DNA of 64,000 nucleotides from Maribacter sp. MMG018 (GCF_018100785.1 NZ_JAGJEC010000004.1:62001-126000); one strand, 5' to 3'. Shown: positions 19,019-27,497, counted from the stretch's first letter. Translations and numbers: made by a program. The notes: generated from the sequence alone by a model not told the origin.

Positions 19019-20298
19019 ATTTTTGATAGATAAATATTCAAAGCACCAACTAATCCGGCATTTTCTTGATTGTTGATGATTATCGTTTGTTTAACTTCTT
19101 TTTTAATTATTTGGAGCAATACGGTTGATTTTGTGATTGCACCGGATAAAAAAACATTATTAACACACACTTTTTGACCAATGCCAATGATGTGTTGTTT
19201 TAATTGATTGACATAATATTTAATAATACTGGCACAAAATTGATGGGCTTCTTTACCGGTATTGAACTCAAGGTCATTATCTAAAAAATCCGGTGTTCTT
19301 TCTTCTATTTCTGGATAATCAATATAAGTCTGAAAAAGTTGATTATAAGTACCATCTTTAAATAATTTTTCCTTTAAATCCCTTATGACAATACCGAAAT
19401 CCGGCTCATAGTTTAATAAAAAACAGTCATCAGATATTGGATATTTACCCGCAATTTGGTCCACCCCTAAATCTGTGGTAATATTTTTGGTTATCGAGAA
19501 TAATACCAAGGCAGAACCAAAATTTATTGTAATATCCCCAGCATCTTTTAAACCTGCACCAGATGCCGAAGCACACTGATCGTTACCACATAAATAGACA
19601 GGAAACCTATACGGTATTTTCCATTCTTTGGATATTTCTTTAGAAATTAACACACCTCTTTTTGCCGCATCCTCTATCGTAGGGAAATTATCTGTAGTAA
19701 GTTCTAAAATCTGTAAGAGCTTTCCATTAATATCTTTTTGAACAAAATCATACATTCCGCTCATTCCAAAACTAGTAGTATCGGCATAAAAATTATATGT
19801 AAGCTGATACACCAAGTATTCATTGATTAAAGGAAAGTATTTGGCCTTTTGAAAAACATCAGGTTCATTTTTCTTCAACCACAATAGTTTTGAAGCGAAC
19901 AATCCTGAAAGTGGTTGCCCAAAACCTGAGTATTTAGGATAATCAGGTAATTGTGCTTTTAAATAATCAGCTTCATCTTTTGCCCGTTCATCCAACCAAA
20001 CGATTCCTTTGCGCAATGGGTTAAAATCATTCGTGACAGGGACGAATGTATTGGCCTGACTTGTTATAAGCAAGGCCTTTACCTTCCCCATTTGAACAAC
20101 CTTTTCAGAAAGACACTGTAGGATTAAATTCTTAACAATATCAAAGAATATAACAACGTCTATCTCAAAAGAACTTCCACTATGAATCATCGGAAATTTT
20201 TCTTTCTTTTCGACTAAGATATCAGAAGAAGAGGTAAGACATCCACATTTGATGCTACTCGTACCTATATCCAATACTAAGAAAATTTCCTTTTTCAA
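19015..20298 (-). CDS. FGGY-family carbohydrate kinase
   Basis: This 427-residue sugar kinase has the ASKHA phosphate-binding start FLVLDIGTSSIKCG, VWLDERAKDEADY, a FASKLLWLKKNEP stretch, and the second-domain sequence GDITINFGSALVLF. A C-terminal adenosine-motif-like VFLSGAITKS and AGLVGALN follow. FGGY kinases phosphorylate ketoses, polyols or similar compounds (xylulose, ribulose, glycerol, gluconate). At 427 residues it is shorter than most (about 490-500). The first codon is TTG (20298-20296), and no ATG fits better. It sits between the aldolase and NagB-like genes, with a 12-bp gap on one side and an overlap on the other. The expected product is a sugar phosphate for the aldolase. Confidence 0.9.
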   Translation of the reverse strand: MKKEIFLVLDIGTSSIKCGCLTSSSDILVEKKEKFPMIHSGSSFEIDVVIFFDIVKNLILQCLSEKVVQMGKVKALLITSQANTFVPVTNDFNPLRKGIVWLDERAKDEADYLKAQLPDYPKYSGFGQPLSGLFASKLLWLKKNEPDVFQKAKYFPLINEYLVYQLTYNFYADTTSFGMSGMYDFVQKDINGKLLQILELTTDNFPTIEDAAKRGVLISKEISKEWKIPYRFPVYLCGNDQCASASGAGLKDAGDITINFGSALVLFSITKNITTDLGVDQIAGKYPISDDCFLLNYEPDFGIVIRDLKEKLFKDGTYNQLFQTYIDYPEIEERTPDFLDNDLEFNTGKEAHQFCASIIKYYVNQLKQHIIGIGQKVCVNNVFLSGAITKSTVLLQIIKKEVKQTIIINNQENAGLVGALNIYLSKI

Positions 20299-20310
20299 TT
20301 CCTTTGACTT

Positions 20311-21141
20311 TTATTTAAGAAATTCTAACGCCTGACCAACTGTGATATCATCATGCACAATACCCATTAACGCCTTGGTTATCGCTCCTGGGTTTTCATG
20401 TTGAATAATATTTCTGCCATACACTATTCCCGACACTCCTTGATCAATCAATGTCTTTGTTCTTTCCAGAATCTCTTTATCGGATACTTTCCCTCCTCCT
20501 CTTACCATTACCGGAATCTTCCCCGCTATTTCAACTACCTTATGATAATCGTTTACATCATTTGTGGGGTCCGCCTTGATAATATCAGCTCCTAATTCTA
20601 CGGCCTGACGCACCAAAGGCAAAATCATACTGGGGTCACCATCTACCATATAACCTCCTGCCTTTTCATTAGGCTGAAAAACAAGCGGCTCTACCATTAG
20701 CGGCATTGAAAAACGCTCGCAAATTGGTTTTATTTTTAGTATATTTTGGATACAGTGATCTGCTACTATTGGTTGACCAGGTATCTGGAACAAGTTGACA
20801 ACTACACAAGCCGCATCCTGATTAAGAGCTTGCTCTACAGGATGTTCTATCATTCGACTAAATAAATGACTAGGTAATTTTTGCCCATAAACATTGGCAA
20901 CATCCGTTCTCATAACGAATGTAGGCTTATTTTTTCCAGGCAAAGATTGTAAATAATGAGCCTGACCTACTGTAAGTTGAATAGCATCTGGCGCCGCATC
21001 GACCACTGTTTCTACAGCCAATTGAATATTTTCAATACTCTTTAAAAATCCAACTTCATTAAAAAAACCATGATCAATTGCCACATTGAGACAACGATTT
21101 GACTTTTCATTGAACAACCTATTTAAACGATAATTTTTCAT
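20311..21141 (-). CDS. Class I aldolase, DeoC/FbaB (DhnA-like) family
   Basis: This 276-residue TIM-barrel protein looks like archaeal-type FbaB/LsrF aldolases. CLNVAIDHGFFNEVG near the start is the D-H-G phosphate-loop element, and Lys189 in ADIIKADPT fits the Schiff-base lysine. IPVMVRGGGKVSDKE and GIVYGRNIIQHENP form the phosphate-binding end. It would cleave a phosphorylated ketose from the neighbouring FGGY kinase into dihydroxyacetone phosphate or another C3 unit plus an aldehyde. An LsrF-like thiolase activity is an alternative. The ATG overlaps the aminotransferase stop (ATGA), so translation is coupled. Confidence 0.87.
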   Translation of the reverse strand: MKNYRLNRLFNEKSNRCLNVAIDHGFFNEVGFLKSIENIQLAVETVVDAAPDAIQLTVGQAHYLQSLPGKNKPTFVMRTDVANVYGQKLPSHLFSRMIEHPVEQALNQDAACVVVNLFQIPGQPIVADHCIQNILKIKPICERFSMPLMVEPLVFQPNEKAGGYMVDGDPSMILPLVRQAVELGADIIKADPTNDVNDYHKVVEIAGKIPVMVRGGGKVSDKEILERTKTLIDQGVSGIVYGRNIIQHENPGAITKALMGIVHDDITVGQALEFLK

Positions 21142-22508
21142 CTGTAACCAAATTCTTTTTCAACTTCCGTGATCGACTCTTCTATAATATCCAATCCCAT
21201 ATCCGCATGTTCTTTATCCATGATAAGCGGTGGAGACATTCGCAATATGTGACCTGCAGGAATCCATGCCAACCCTTTAGAAAATGCTTTTTGATAAACC
21301 AATTTTCCAGCCTCATCAAATGGTTCTTTTGTAGCCTTATCTTTCACCAATTCCATTCCTAGTAGAAACCCTTTTCCTTTTACATCTCCAATGATAGGAT
21401 GATTCTCTTTCATTCTTTTCATTCTTTTCATGAAATGGGCACCAACCTCACGTACATTTTCCAAAATCTGTTCTTCTTCAATTACCTCAATTGAAGCTAA
21501 TGCCGCCGCACATGCCATGGGATTACCCCCATAACTCGACGATGCAGAAATCATATCCAAAGCTTCAGCATGCTCCTCTTTGACAACCATAGCGGTTACC
21601 GGAAACCCATTACCAAACGACTTACCCAATGTAACAATATCGGGAACTACGTCCCAATGATTCATACATAACCATTCACCCGTTCTACCCATACCCGTTA
21701 ATACTTCATCAGCGAAAAACAGAATATCTTTTTCTTGACATAATTGTTGAAGTTTAGGAAAGAAATCCTCTGGAGGAAAAATAGACCCTCCCCAACCTTG
21801 AGCAGGCTCTAAAACAAACGCCGCAACATTTCCGACTGTAGCTTCTTGAATAAATTGCCTATAAAAATCTATATAAGCATCGGTATCAATTGACCCATCA
21901 ATCTTTTTAAAAACAGGACGATAAGGATCAGGACGCGGGACCATATAAAAACCGGCCGTTCTCGTAGGACCATAACTAAAAACATCTCCTCTAATCATTC
22001 GAGCCATATTAACAGACCCCATAGTCTTGCCATGAAAATCTTTATAACAAGATATAAACTCATGACGATTACCAATCGCTCGAGCCGCCCTAATCCCCGC
22101 CTCTACAGCTGTAGTACCATCGCTATACAACTGAATAGAGTTAAGATTCCCCGGTAACACATCTGCCATTTTCTCTAGCAACTTCTCCTTTACAGGCGTG
22201 GCAAAATCATGACAATTCATTAACTTTTTCGCCCATTTTGAAACAGCTTCAGATATTTTTGGGTGACAATGACCTAGAGAAGCTACATAAATACCGGATG
22301 AAAAATCTAAGTACCTATTATTATCCACATCCGTTAAGGTAATTCCAGACCCTTCAGAAAAGGCAACGGGAAATTGTTTAACCTGCGAAGAAAGTCCTCG
22401 AATATACTTACTTGTATTAGCATGCATTTTTCGAGACTTTGAACCAGGCAATTCAGTAATTATATGGGGTATACCTTTTGCTTCTTTTTTCCACCAATCT
22501 TTATTCAT
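21138..22508 (-). CDS. Class III (PLP-dependent) aminotransferase
   Basis: This 456-residue, full-length class III aminotransferase carries FADEVLTGMGRTGEW and the PLP lysine K296 in VTLGKSFGNG. Upstream are YSDGTTAVEAGIRAAR and SSYGGNPMACAAALA, all family hallmarks (ornithine/GABA/omega-amino acid aminotransferase group). It moves an amino group between an amine, aldehyde or keto-sugar and a keto acid. It is the first gene of the leftward operon, with a leader of about 340 nt from the predicted promoter at 22854-22884. A broken copy of the same family lies at 3483. The pairing of an aminotransferase with a NagB-like gene suggests an amino-substituted sugar as the substrate. Confidence 0.94.
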   Translation of the reverse strand: MNKDWWKKEAKGIPHIITELPGSKSRKMHANTSKYIRGLSSQVKQFPVAFSEGSGITLTDVDNNRYLDFSSGIYVASLGHCHPKISEAVSKWAKKLMNCHDFATPVKEKLLEKMADVLPGNLNSIQLYSDGTTAVEAGIRAARAIGNRHEFISCYKDFHGKTMGSVNMARMIRGDVFSYGPTRTAGFYMVPRPDPYRPVFKKIDGSIDTDAYIDFYRQFIQEATVGNVAAFVLEPAQGWGGSIFPPEDFFPKLQQLCQEKDILFFADEVLTGMGRTGEWLCMNHWDVVPDIVTLGKSFGNGFPVTAMVVKEEHAEALDMISASSSYGGNPMACAAALASIEVIEEEQILENVREVGAHFMKRMKRMKENHPIIGDVKGKGFLLGMELVKDKATKEPFDEAGKLVYQKAFSKGLAWIPAGHILRMSPPLIMDKEHADMGLDIIEESITEVEKEFGYR

Positions 22509-22820
22509 TATTAAAAATTTAATTTATTAACTATAACTTCTTAAGTTATTATGACTATCGCAATGTTTTATTCTTCCCTACCCTCTTTACAACTAACCAG
22601 CAACAAGAACAACTGTACTTTCTACCCCACTTAATTAATGTTACCCATCTCTTAAATTAAAATAGAATCGAACAAAATATAACCACTAAACCCTTCCCCA
22701 TCTGTATCTACAAAATCGTTAAACACTTATACTATACTTAACATATGTTAGAGACAAGTACATGTACAACCTTTTATTATACTTCTGCTAGCCGATTAAA
22801 CGAATACCATAAAATTCAAC

Positions 22821-22870
22821 AATCATTTTATGTTCGTTTTAATCAAATTCAATCAAATGTAATCATTTTA
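22821..22870. repeat. 10-bp phased direct repeats, likely DeoR operator
   Basis: AATCATTTTA occurs at 22821-22830 and again, identically, at 22861-22870. AATCAAATTC (22841-22850) and AATCAAATGT (22851-22860) lie between them. The starts are spaced by 20, 10 and 10 bp, so the repeats fall on one face of the helix. They overlap the -7 box of the leftward promoter. DeoR-family repressors commonly bind direct repeats, and the DeoR gene lies next door. Confidence 0.6.
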
Positions 22871-22884
22871 ATTAATTATCCAAA
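22854..22884 (-). promoter_or_regulatory. Predicted Bacteroidota promoter of the aminotransferase operon
   Basis: On the minus strand, TTTG (22884-22881), a 19-nt spacer and TACATTTG (22861-22854) match the Bacteroidota -33 TTTG and -7 TAnnTTTG consensus exactly, with usual spacing. The start of transcription would be near 22847, leaving a long leader before the ATG at 22508. The phased repeats overlap the -7 box, so a bound repressor would block it. Confidence 0.6.
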
Positions 22885-22907
22885 CATTTATAATTACATT
22901 CTTGACA

Positions 22908-22942
22908 TTTGTATTTAAAACTCATTTTTTGGTTTAAGTTTG
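22908..22942 (+). promoter_or_regulatory. Predicted divergent promoter toward the DeoR gene
   Basis: TTTG at 22908-22911 and TAAGTTTG at 22935-22942 are separated by 23 nt. Both boxes match the Bacteroidota consensus, but the spacer is at the long end. It stands back to back with the leftward promoter; the two -33 boxes are 23 nt apart. The leader to the DeoR ATG would be about 390 nt. Confidence 0.4.
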
Positions 22943-23271
22943 ATTTACGCCTACTTACAGGAAAAGTAAAGAAAATCACGTTATCATCTCCAGATATATC
23001 AACCAGCCGACTCCAGAAACTATCACTACTAATCACTAAAAATTAACTGGCTAGCTATTTTTATTAAAAACCATTTGTAGAAGTATTAACTCAGAAAAAC
23101 AAAACCAACATTATTTTTTATAAATACAAACCATATAGTTAGTTATCAGAGAATTGTTTTTAAAATACTTAATAGACTGTCGTCTTAAAACACCATTATA
23201 AAACGCTTTTTAAATAAACTCATTCAACTTAAATTTAATACTGAATTTCTTTCAAATCGGATTAACTTGAT

Positions 23272-23279
23272 TAGTTTTG
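23272..23279 (+). promoter_or_regulatory. Alternative -7 box close to the DeoR gene
   Basis: TAGTTTTG matches TAnnTTTG and lies 57 nt before the DeoR ATG. A weak -33 (TTTC, 23246-23249) is 22 nt upstream. This site may be the main promoter for the regulator gene, because it gives a leader of ordinary length. Confidence 0.4.
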
Positions 23280-23336
23280 TAACTTATTGAATGAGATAAT
23301 CATTTATTTCTGAATACTAAAGTAGAATTGAATATA

Positions 23337-24119
23337 ATGAATAATAAAAAAACCAGAATCAAAACACCAGAGTCTCGGAAAAAGATCATTTTAAATCTTT
23401 TGAAAGAAGAAGATTCGGTCTCCGTACAAGAAATCGTTGATGAATGTCAGGCTTCGGAAGCAACTATTCGGCGTGATTTATCAGAATTAGAAGGAAAAGG
23501 TTTACTCATTAGAACGCATGGAGGTGCGACTAAAAACACTGCTACAGAAAACCTCTTTACCTATAGTAATAAAATGAACCAAAACATGGACAACAAGGAG
23601 TATATCTGCAAAATTGCTTCTAAGTTCGTAAATGATAATGATATTATTTTTATCGATTGTGGTTCAACTATTTCTTTTCTCTCAAAATATATTTCCAATA
23701 AAGAATTAACAGTTATCACCAATTCTCTTCCCGTTGTATCCGAGCTTATTAACTTCGATAATATTAAACTGATTGTAATTGGCGGTGAAGTTCTTAATGA
23801 GCGAAAAGCAATATATGGCCCTTCAGCGGAACGGTCCATTTCACATTATCATGCAACTAAGGCTTTTATTGGCTCCGATGGAATATCACTATCCAGAGGA
23901 TTATCTTCATATGATGAAAATGAATCTTTAATTACATTAAAAATGGCAGAAAATGCCGATGAAGTCTTTCTACTTTGTGATTCAACAAAAATTGAAAAGG
24001 ACTCGTTTGTCAATTTCGCCCCAGTTTCGATTATAGATTATGTTATTACAGACAAAAATTTGAATCCTAAATTAATTTCAAAATACAAAAAGAATCACGT
24101 GAATCTTATTAATGAATAA
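23337..24119 (+). CDS. DeoR/GlpR-family transcriptional repressor
   Basis: This protein of about 260 residues has an N-terminal DeoR helix-turn-helix: VSVQEIVDECQASEATIRRDLSELE, followed by GLLIRTHGGA (the family wing). The C-terminal domain is DeoRC, a sugar-phosphate-sensing fold with IDCGSTISFLSKYI, TVITNSLPVVSEL, KLIVIGGEV and FLLCDSTKIEKDSF. DeoR repressors usually let go of DNA when a sugar phosphate binds. The frame extends back to a TTG at 23328; I chose the ATG at 23337. It is divergent from the aminotransferase operon. The natural reading is that it represses that operon and is induced by the kinase product. Confidence 0.93.
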   Translation: MNNKKTRIKTPESRKKIILNLLKEEDSVSVQEIVDECQASEATIRRDLSELEGKGLLIRTHGGATKNTATENLFTYSNKMNQNMDNKEYICKIASKFVNDNDIIFIDCGSTISFLSKYISNKELTVITNSLPVVSELINFDNIKLIVIGGEVLNERKAIYGPSAERSISHYHATKAFIGSDGISLSRGLSSYDENESLITLKMAENADEVFLLCDSTKIEKDSFVNFAPVSIIDYVITDKNLNPKLISKYKKNHVNLINE

Positions 24120-24315
24120 ATTAAATTGGTTACCTCAAAGTTCATGTTTCCTGCTTTCTCCTTTTTTAACAATCATTAATTAAAAGAAATTACAAATAGC
24201 TCTTTAGAGTCATTTTCAATATAAATAATAGAATCAAGATTATGTCATATCAAGTACCTAAATTATGCGAGCCTATTCTTAGAAGACGATAAGAGTCTAA
24301 AAAAATATCTGCTTG

Positions 24316-24493
24316 CTTTTTTGATAAATTACTCAAGAATTTTATAATAACCAGAAAACTAAAACTGCATACGTTTTTGCATACGATTTTATAATCTAAT
24401 AGTGGCTGAGCCCTATAAAACCGTTGGAATTTTTCCACCCTTGGAGCTCATAACCCGAAGGTCACTGGTTCGAGTCCAGTTCCCGCTACAAAG
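24316..24493 (+). repeat. Left 178-bp direct repeat (att copy A) with tRNA-Met 3' half
   Basis: This segment and 43727-43905 are nearly identical. I see three substitutions and one T-run length difference. The distance between the copies is 19.4 kb. The last 46 bases are the 3' half of a tRNA-Met gene. The rest is not tRNA and should be the conserved end of an integrative element. It also contains two TGCATACG octamers (24366-24373 and 24378-24385) as possible recombinase-arm sites. The copies delimit a genomic island. Confidence 0.88.
24446..24488 (+). pseudogene. 3' half of tRNA-Met(CAT), attachment-site duplicate A
   Basis: The sequence starts in the anticodon stem-loop (GCTCATAACCCG, anticodon CAT at 24449-24451) and continues through the variable loop AGGTC. 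The T arm ACTGGTTCGAGTCCAGT and the acceptor strand TCCCGCT with discriminator A follow. No 5' half is present: the acceptor partner AGCGGGA and a D arm are absent upstream, and the anticodon stem 5' strand does not pair. It is therefore not a functional tRNA but a recombination product at a tRNA-Met gene. Confidence 0.85.
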
Positions 24494-24496
24494 CTT

Positions 24497-24538
24497 AAAG
24501 TAAAGGTCCAGTTTTCACTGGACCTTTACTTTTTTTAT
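24497..24538 (+). terminator. Rho-independent terminator after tRNA fragment A
   Basis: A stem of about 15 bp (24497-24511 with 24518-24532) contains GTAAAGGTCCAG and CTGGACCTTTAC, closes a 6-nt loop (TTTTCA), and runs into a T tract. This is the usual arrangement behind a tRNA gene. The terminator differs in sequence from the one behind copy B. Confidence 0.88.
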
Positions 24539-25277
24539 TTTTATAAATAATTATCAGTTTAACAAACACCTCATGTGTACCGTTGGATTGTGAACAAATC
24601 TCATTATCATAAGGTCTTTTTGAAACCATTATAAAGCAGTTCTATCCTGACATGCTTTCTCTACCTAACTTATTAGAAAGTTCGCCAAAAGTTGATTTTA
24701 AATAAAAGGTTAAAGATTAGGGTATAGTGTTTGAAATTTGGCCAATAATAAGTAATAAAAAATGTCTTGTTCTAATTTGATTGCCCTTGGCACTACCCTA
24801 TTTACATAAAACACCCCCTTTGCCTCCATAGGGTCACCCCCATAACAACCCTAGTATCTCCCACCCCTCCTTTTACCCCCAAAAGTACCCCCACTAACTA
24901 CCCTAGACACCCCTATTTTCTTTAAGACAAACCCTAAACTAACATTGACACCTCATTCCACCATCTTAAAACCTACCCATAATAATCTTTATTAGCTACC
25001 AAAGAATGGATAACCTACCCTATCACCTACTATTTATTGAAGCATAAATTTAGATGTCCGGTAAGTCGAATCCATATACAAATCTATAAACATCACCATT
25101 TTGATTTTCCCATTAGTCGATGAAGAATTTGAAAGTTTGAAAGAAATTGGATTGTAATATTTTCTCCCGACCTTATATATTTTAGCTTTCAATAGTTTAC
25201 AGCTCTTATTCAAGTCATTACAAAGTTCTAAGAGGGAGTAGTTGATTTTTACTATCTTAATAGCATACTTTTTAGTT
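24539..25277. other. Non-coding left end of the island with a C-tract block
   Basis: No convincing gene is seen. Between about 24796 and 24913 the plus strand is rich in C runs (CCC to CCCCC) and very poor in G. At 24876-24913 four C tracts of 5, 5, 3 and 4 bases are separated by 7, 8 and 6 bases, so the minus strand could form a G-quadruplex. An 88-codon frame on the minus strand (25034-25300) overlaps the next gene, and I do not regard it as real. Confidence 0.5.
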
Positions 25278-25856
25278 TTGCAGGCAAAAGATAAACTCAT
25301 AGCACACTTAAGGAGAATTATTCAATTATCCCCTACCGAAGAAGTTATTGTTAGAAATAGCTTCAAAAAGAAACATCTAGACAAAAAAGAGGTTTTGCTA
25401 TTTACTGGAGAAGTCTCCTCGCATATGCAGTTTATTGCAGACGGTTGTCTAAGGGCCTATTATATGGACGATGAGGCTAAGGAACATATCGTTCAATTTG
25501 GAATCGAAGGGTGGTGGGTAAATGATTTGTATAGCTATCTTACCCAGACACCTGCTAAACAATTTGTACAAGCTTTGGAAAAAAGCACTGTTCTACAAAT
25601 ACATCGAGACACTTTAAATGATCTCTATAACGAGGTTCCTGCCGTTGAGCGCTTTTTTAGGTTGAAATTTGAAAAGGCTTATGTTGCTTTTCAATATCGT
25701 ACTATCGATGCTATGGCCAAACCTGCTGAAGAACGTTATTTGGAATTTCGTACAAAATACAGGGATATTGAACAAAGGGTCCCCCAGTATATGGTCGCTT
25801 CTTATCTAGGCATCACCCCTGAATTTTTAAGTGCACTTCGAAAAAATTTGCGATAG
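25278..25856 (+). CDS. Crp/Fnr-family regulator (cyclic-nucleotide-binding fold)
   Basis: This protein of about 193 residues starts LQAKDKLIAHLRRIIQLSPTEE. It has the jelly-roll cNMP-binding fold (KKEVLLFTGEVSSHMQFIADGCLRAYY) and a short C-terminal DNA-binding helix pair (YMVASYLGITPEFLSALRKNL). No Fe-S cysteine cluster is seen. The first codon is uncertain: the frame runs back to a TTG at 25242, but homologues of this type begin near the TTG at 25278, which I use. It is the first gene of the island. It is a candidate activator for the repeated promoters in the island, together with its paralogue at 29001. Confidence 0.85.
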   Translation: MQAKDKLIAHLRRIIQLSPTEEVIVRNSFKKKHLDKKEVLLFTGEVSSHMQFIADGCLRAYYMDDEAKEHIVQFGIEGWWVNDLYSYLTQTPAKQFVQALEKSTVLQIHRDTLNDLYNEVPAVERFFRLKFEKAYVAFQYRTIDAMAKPAEERYLEFRTKYRDIEQRVPQYMVASYLGITPEFLSALRKNLR

Positions 25857-25866
25857 AACCCCTTTC

Positions 25867-25910
25867 TTAATCCACCTTAAGATTATTCACTTTTGTCACC
25901 CATAGGTTTG
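25867..25910 (+). promoter_or_regulatory. Island-type activated promoter of the FMN reductase gene
   Basis: TTAATCCACCTTAA (25867-25880, preceded by TTTC) is followed after exactly 22 nt by TAGGTTTG (25903-25910), a perfect TAnnTTTG -7 box. The start codon is 25 nt further on. The same layout is found at five other places in the island. The inverted TTAA-N6-TTAA lies where a class II activator would bind, and no -33 TTTG is needed. Confidence 0.7.
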
Positions 25911-25935
25911 TACCGTAATCTTAAATCAGTGCAAA

Positions 25936-26553
25936 GTGAAAAAAATAATCGCATTTACAGGAAGTAACAATCCAGATTCAATAAACGAAAAATTAACAAA
26001 ATACATAATTAAGGAATTCCCGAATCGAGGAATTGAATTTGTGGACCTTAAAGAATATAAACTACCTATTTACAGTCAAGAAATAGAAAAAAGGGGTATT
26101 CCCAATAAGGCCAAAGAACTTTTTCAATTGTTTACCACTGCGGAAGGTTTTATTCTAGCCTCTCCCGAACATAATGGTCTTCCTTCCGCATTTTTAAAAA
26201 ACACCATCGACTGGCTTTCAAGAATAGACCAGCGTTTCTTTGGCGACAAGCCCATTCTTCTCATAAGTACATCACCAGGGGCAACGGGAGGGAGCTCACA
26301 TTTGGAAATAATGGGAAACTTGGTGCAGCGTTGGGGAGGCCAACCCGTAGGTCGATTTTCTTTAGGCAGTTTTCAACAACATTTTAATGAGAATACGGGT
26401 CGTCTTACTAACATACAAGAAACCTACGTACTTCAAAAGTTGGTCGTTGCCCTTTTAACGGATCAACCAGTCAATATGGTAGATGATTCAAATGATATTA
26501 ATGAGCTAATGGCCAACATTACCTCCCAACTTAAATCAAAAGGGTTTTTATAA
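25936..26553 (+). CDS. NADPH-dependent FMN reductase (flavodoxin-like fold)
   Basis: This 205-residue protein has the flavodoxin-like flavin loop AFTGSNNPDSINEKL, FILASPEHNGLPSAFLKNTIDWLSR and LLISTSPGATGGSSHLEIMG. These mark NAD(P)H-dependent FMN/quinone reductases (PF03358 type). The first codon is GTG. Cytoplasmic reductases of this family reduce quinones, azo compounds or chromate. It is monocistronic and driven by the island-type promoter at 25867, which suggests a stress or electrophile response shared with the other genes that use this promoter. Confidence 0.9.
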   Translation: MKKIIAFTGSNNPDSINEKLTKYIIKEFPNRGIEFVDLKEYKLPIYSQEIEKRGIPNKAKELFQLFTTAEGFILASPEHNGLPSAFLKNTIDWLSRIDQRFFGDKPILLISTSPGATGGSSHLEIMGNLVQRWGGQPVGRFSLGSFQQHFNENTGRLTNIQETYVLQKLVVALLTDQPVNMVDDSNDINELMANITSQLKSKGFL

Positions 26554-26645
26554 GAGAATATCAATTCTCCTTTGAACTACAAGGGTATTATAGAATAAAA
26601 TTTCATAATTCATCCGTTGTCAGTTTAACTCTAAATATAATAATC

Positions 26646-27374
26646 ATGAACAAAAAAATAATCGAACATTTATTCGAGTTTTGGAATGAGATAGGGCTTA
26701 ATGGCGGATTTCTTATAACAGGAACAGGTTTTAACAGTACAGTCCCTTCTGAAAACGCATGGCCTAGTAAGATCTTCAATGTAAACCCTGAAGTAATCAC
26801 AATAAAAGACCTCCAGCAAAATATCAGGTCTAAAAAGCTACCTAATTCACTAGCTATATATGAAAAGGAGTCCTTTGAAAAAAGGCTGACCTCTTATGGA
26901 TTCAATTTGACTTCTACCTTAAAGGCCATGGCCTTGACAACCAATAAAAATTTCTATGATAATGTTAGGGAGTCCGATTTTATCATGGTCAGTTCGGAGA
27001 GCGAGGCGGAGCATTTTGCTCAAGTAGCATCCATGTCCTTTGAATACCCTGTTAAAGCATCTACGATAATTCCACTTTACAAGACCCCTTCCCTTAAACT
27101 CTTTATCGGAAAATATCAGGATTCTTTTGTGAGTTGTGGCATGGTCTATTTGGATAAGAATGGGGTATCCGGTATCCATATGATTGGGACAAAGGCCGAT
27201 TATAGGGGATTGGGACTTGGAAAAAAAATGACACAACTTTTAGTGCATGAAGCCCTAAAGAATCAAAGTAAAAAAATATACTTGGTCGCCTCAAAAGCAG
27301 GGGAAAGAATATACACTAAAATGGGCTTTAAAACTTATGGAGTATTGAAAAGCTACGCCTTGCCCATGGATTGA
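26646..27374 (+). CDS. GNAT-family acetyltransferase with N-terminal extension
   Basis: In this 242-residue protein, the C-terminal half carries the GNAT acetyl-CoA motif: SGIHMIGTKADYRGLGLGKKMTQLLVHEAL (R-G-x-G-x-G/A signature) and the closing YTKMGFKTYGVLKSY. The N-terminal half lacks an obvious catalytic domain and may be the first half of a double-GNAT fold. The substrate is unknown. It lies 93 bp downstream of the FMN reductase gene and has no island-type operator of its own that I can see. Confidence 0.85.
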   Translation: MNKKIIEHLFEFWNEIGLNGGFLITGTGFNSTVPSENAWPSKIFNVNPEVITIKDLQQNIRSKKLPNSLAIYEKESFEKRLTSYGFNLTSTLKAMALTTNKNFYDNVRESDFIMVSSESEAEHFAQVASMSFEYPVKASTIIPLYKTPSLKLFIGKYQDSFVSCGMVYLDKNGVSGIHMIGTKADYRGLGLGKKMTQLLVHEALKNQSKKIYLVASKAGERIYTKMGFKTYGVLKSYALPMD

Positions 27375-27497
27375 TTACTTGATATGATTGTAAAGTGACG
27401 GGGTAATTGTTTTTCACAATTAAATGAAGAGCAATTACCTTTTGTTATATAATCCGTTGAAATTCTTTTTTGGTTTTATTTCTTTCCTCGTCATTTC

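Noticed and set aside
24393-24488. A complete tRNA-Met gene at repeat copy A (and likewise at copy B)
   Set aside because: The T arm and acceptor 3' strand are present, but no 5' acceptor strand, D arm or pairing anticodon stem exists upstream. Only the 3' half is there.
25034-25300. An 88-codon minus-strand frame near the first Crp/Fnr gene
   Set aside because: It overlaps the start of the regulator gene, resembles no family and is of low complexity.
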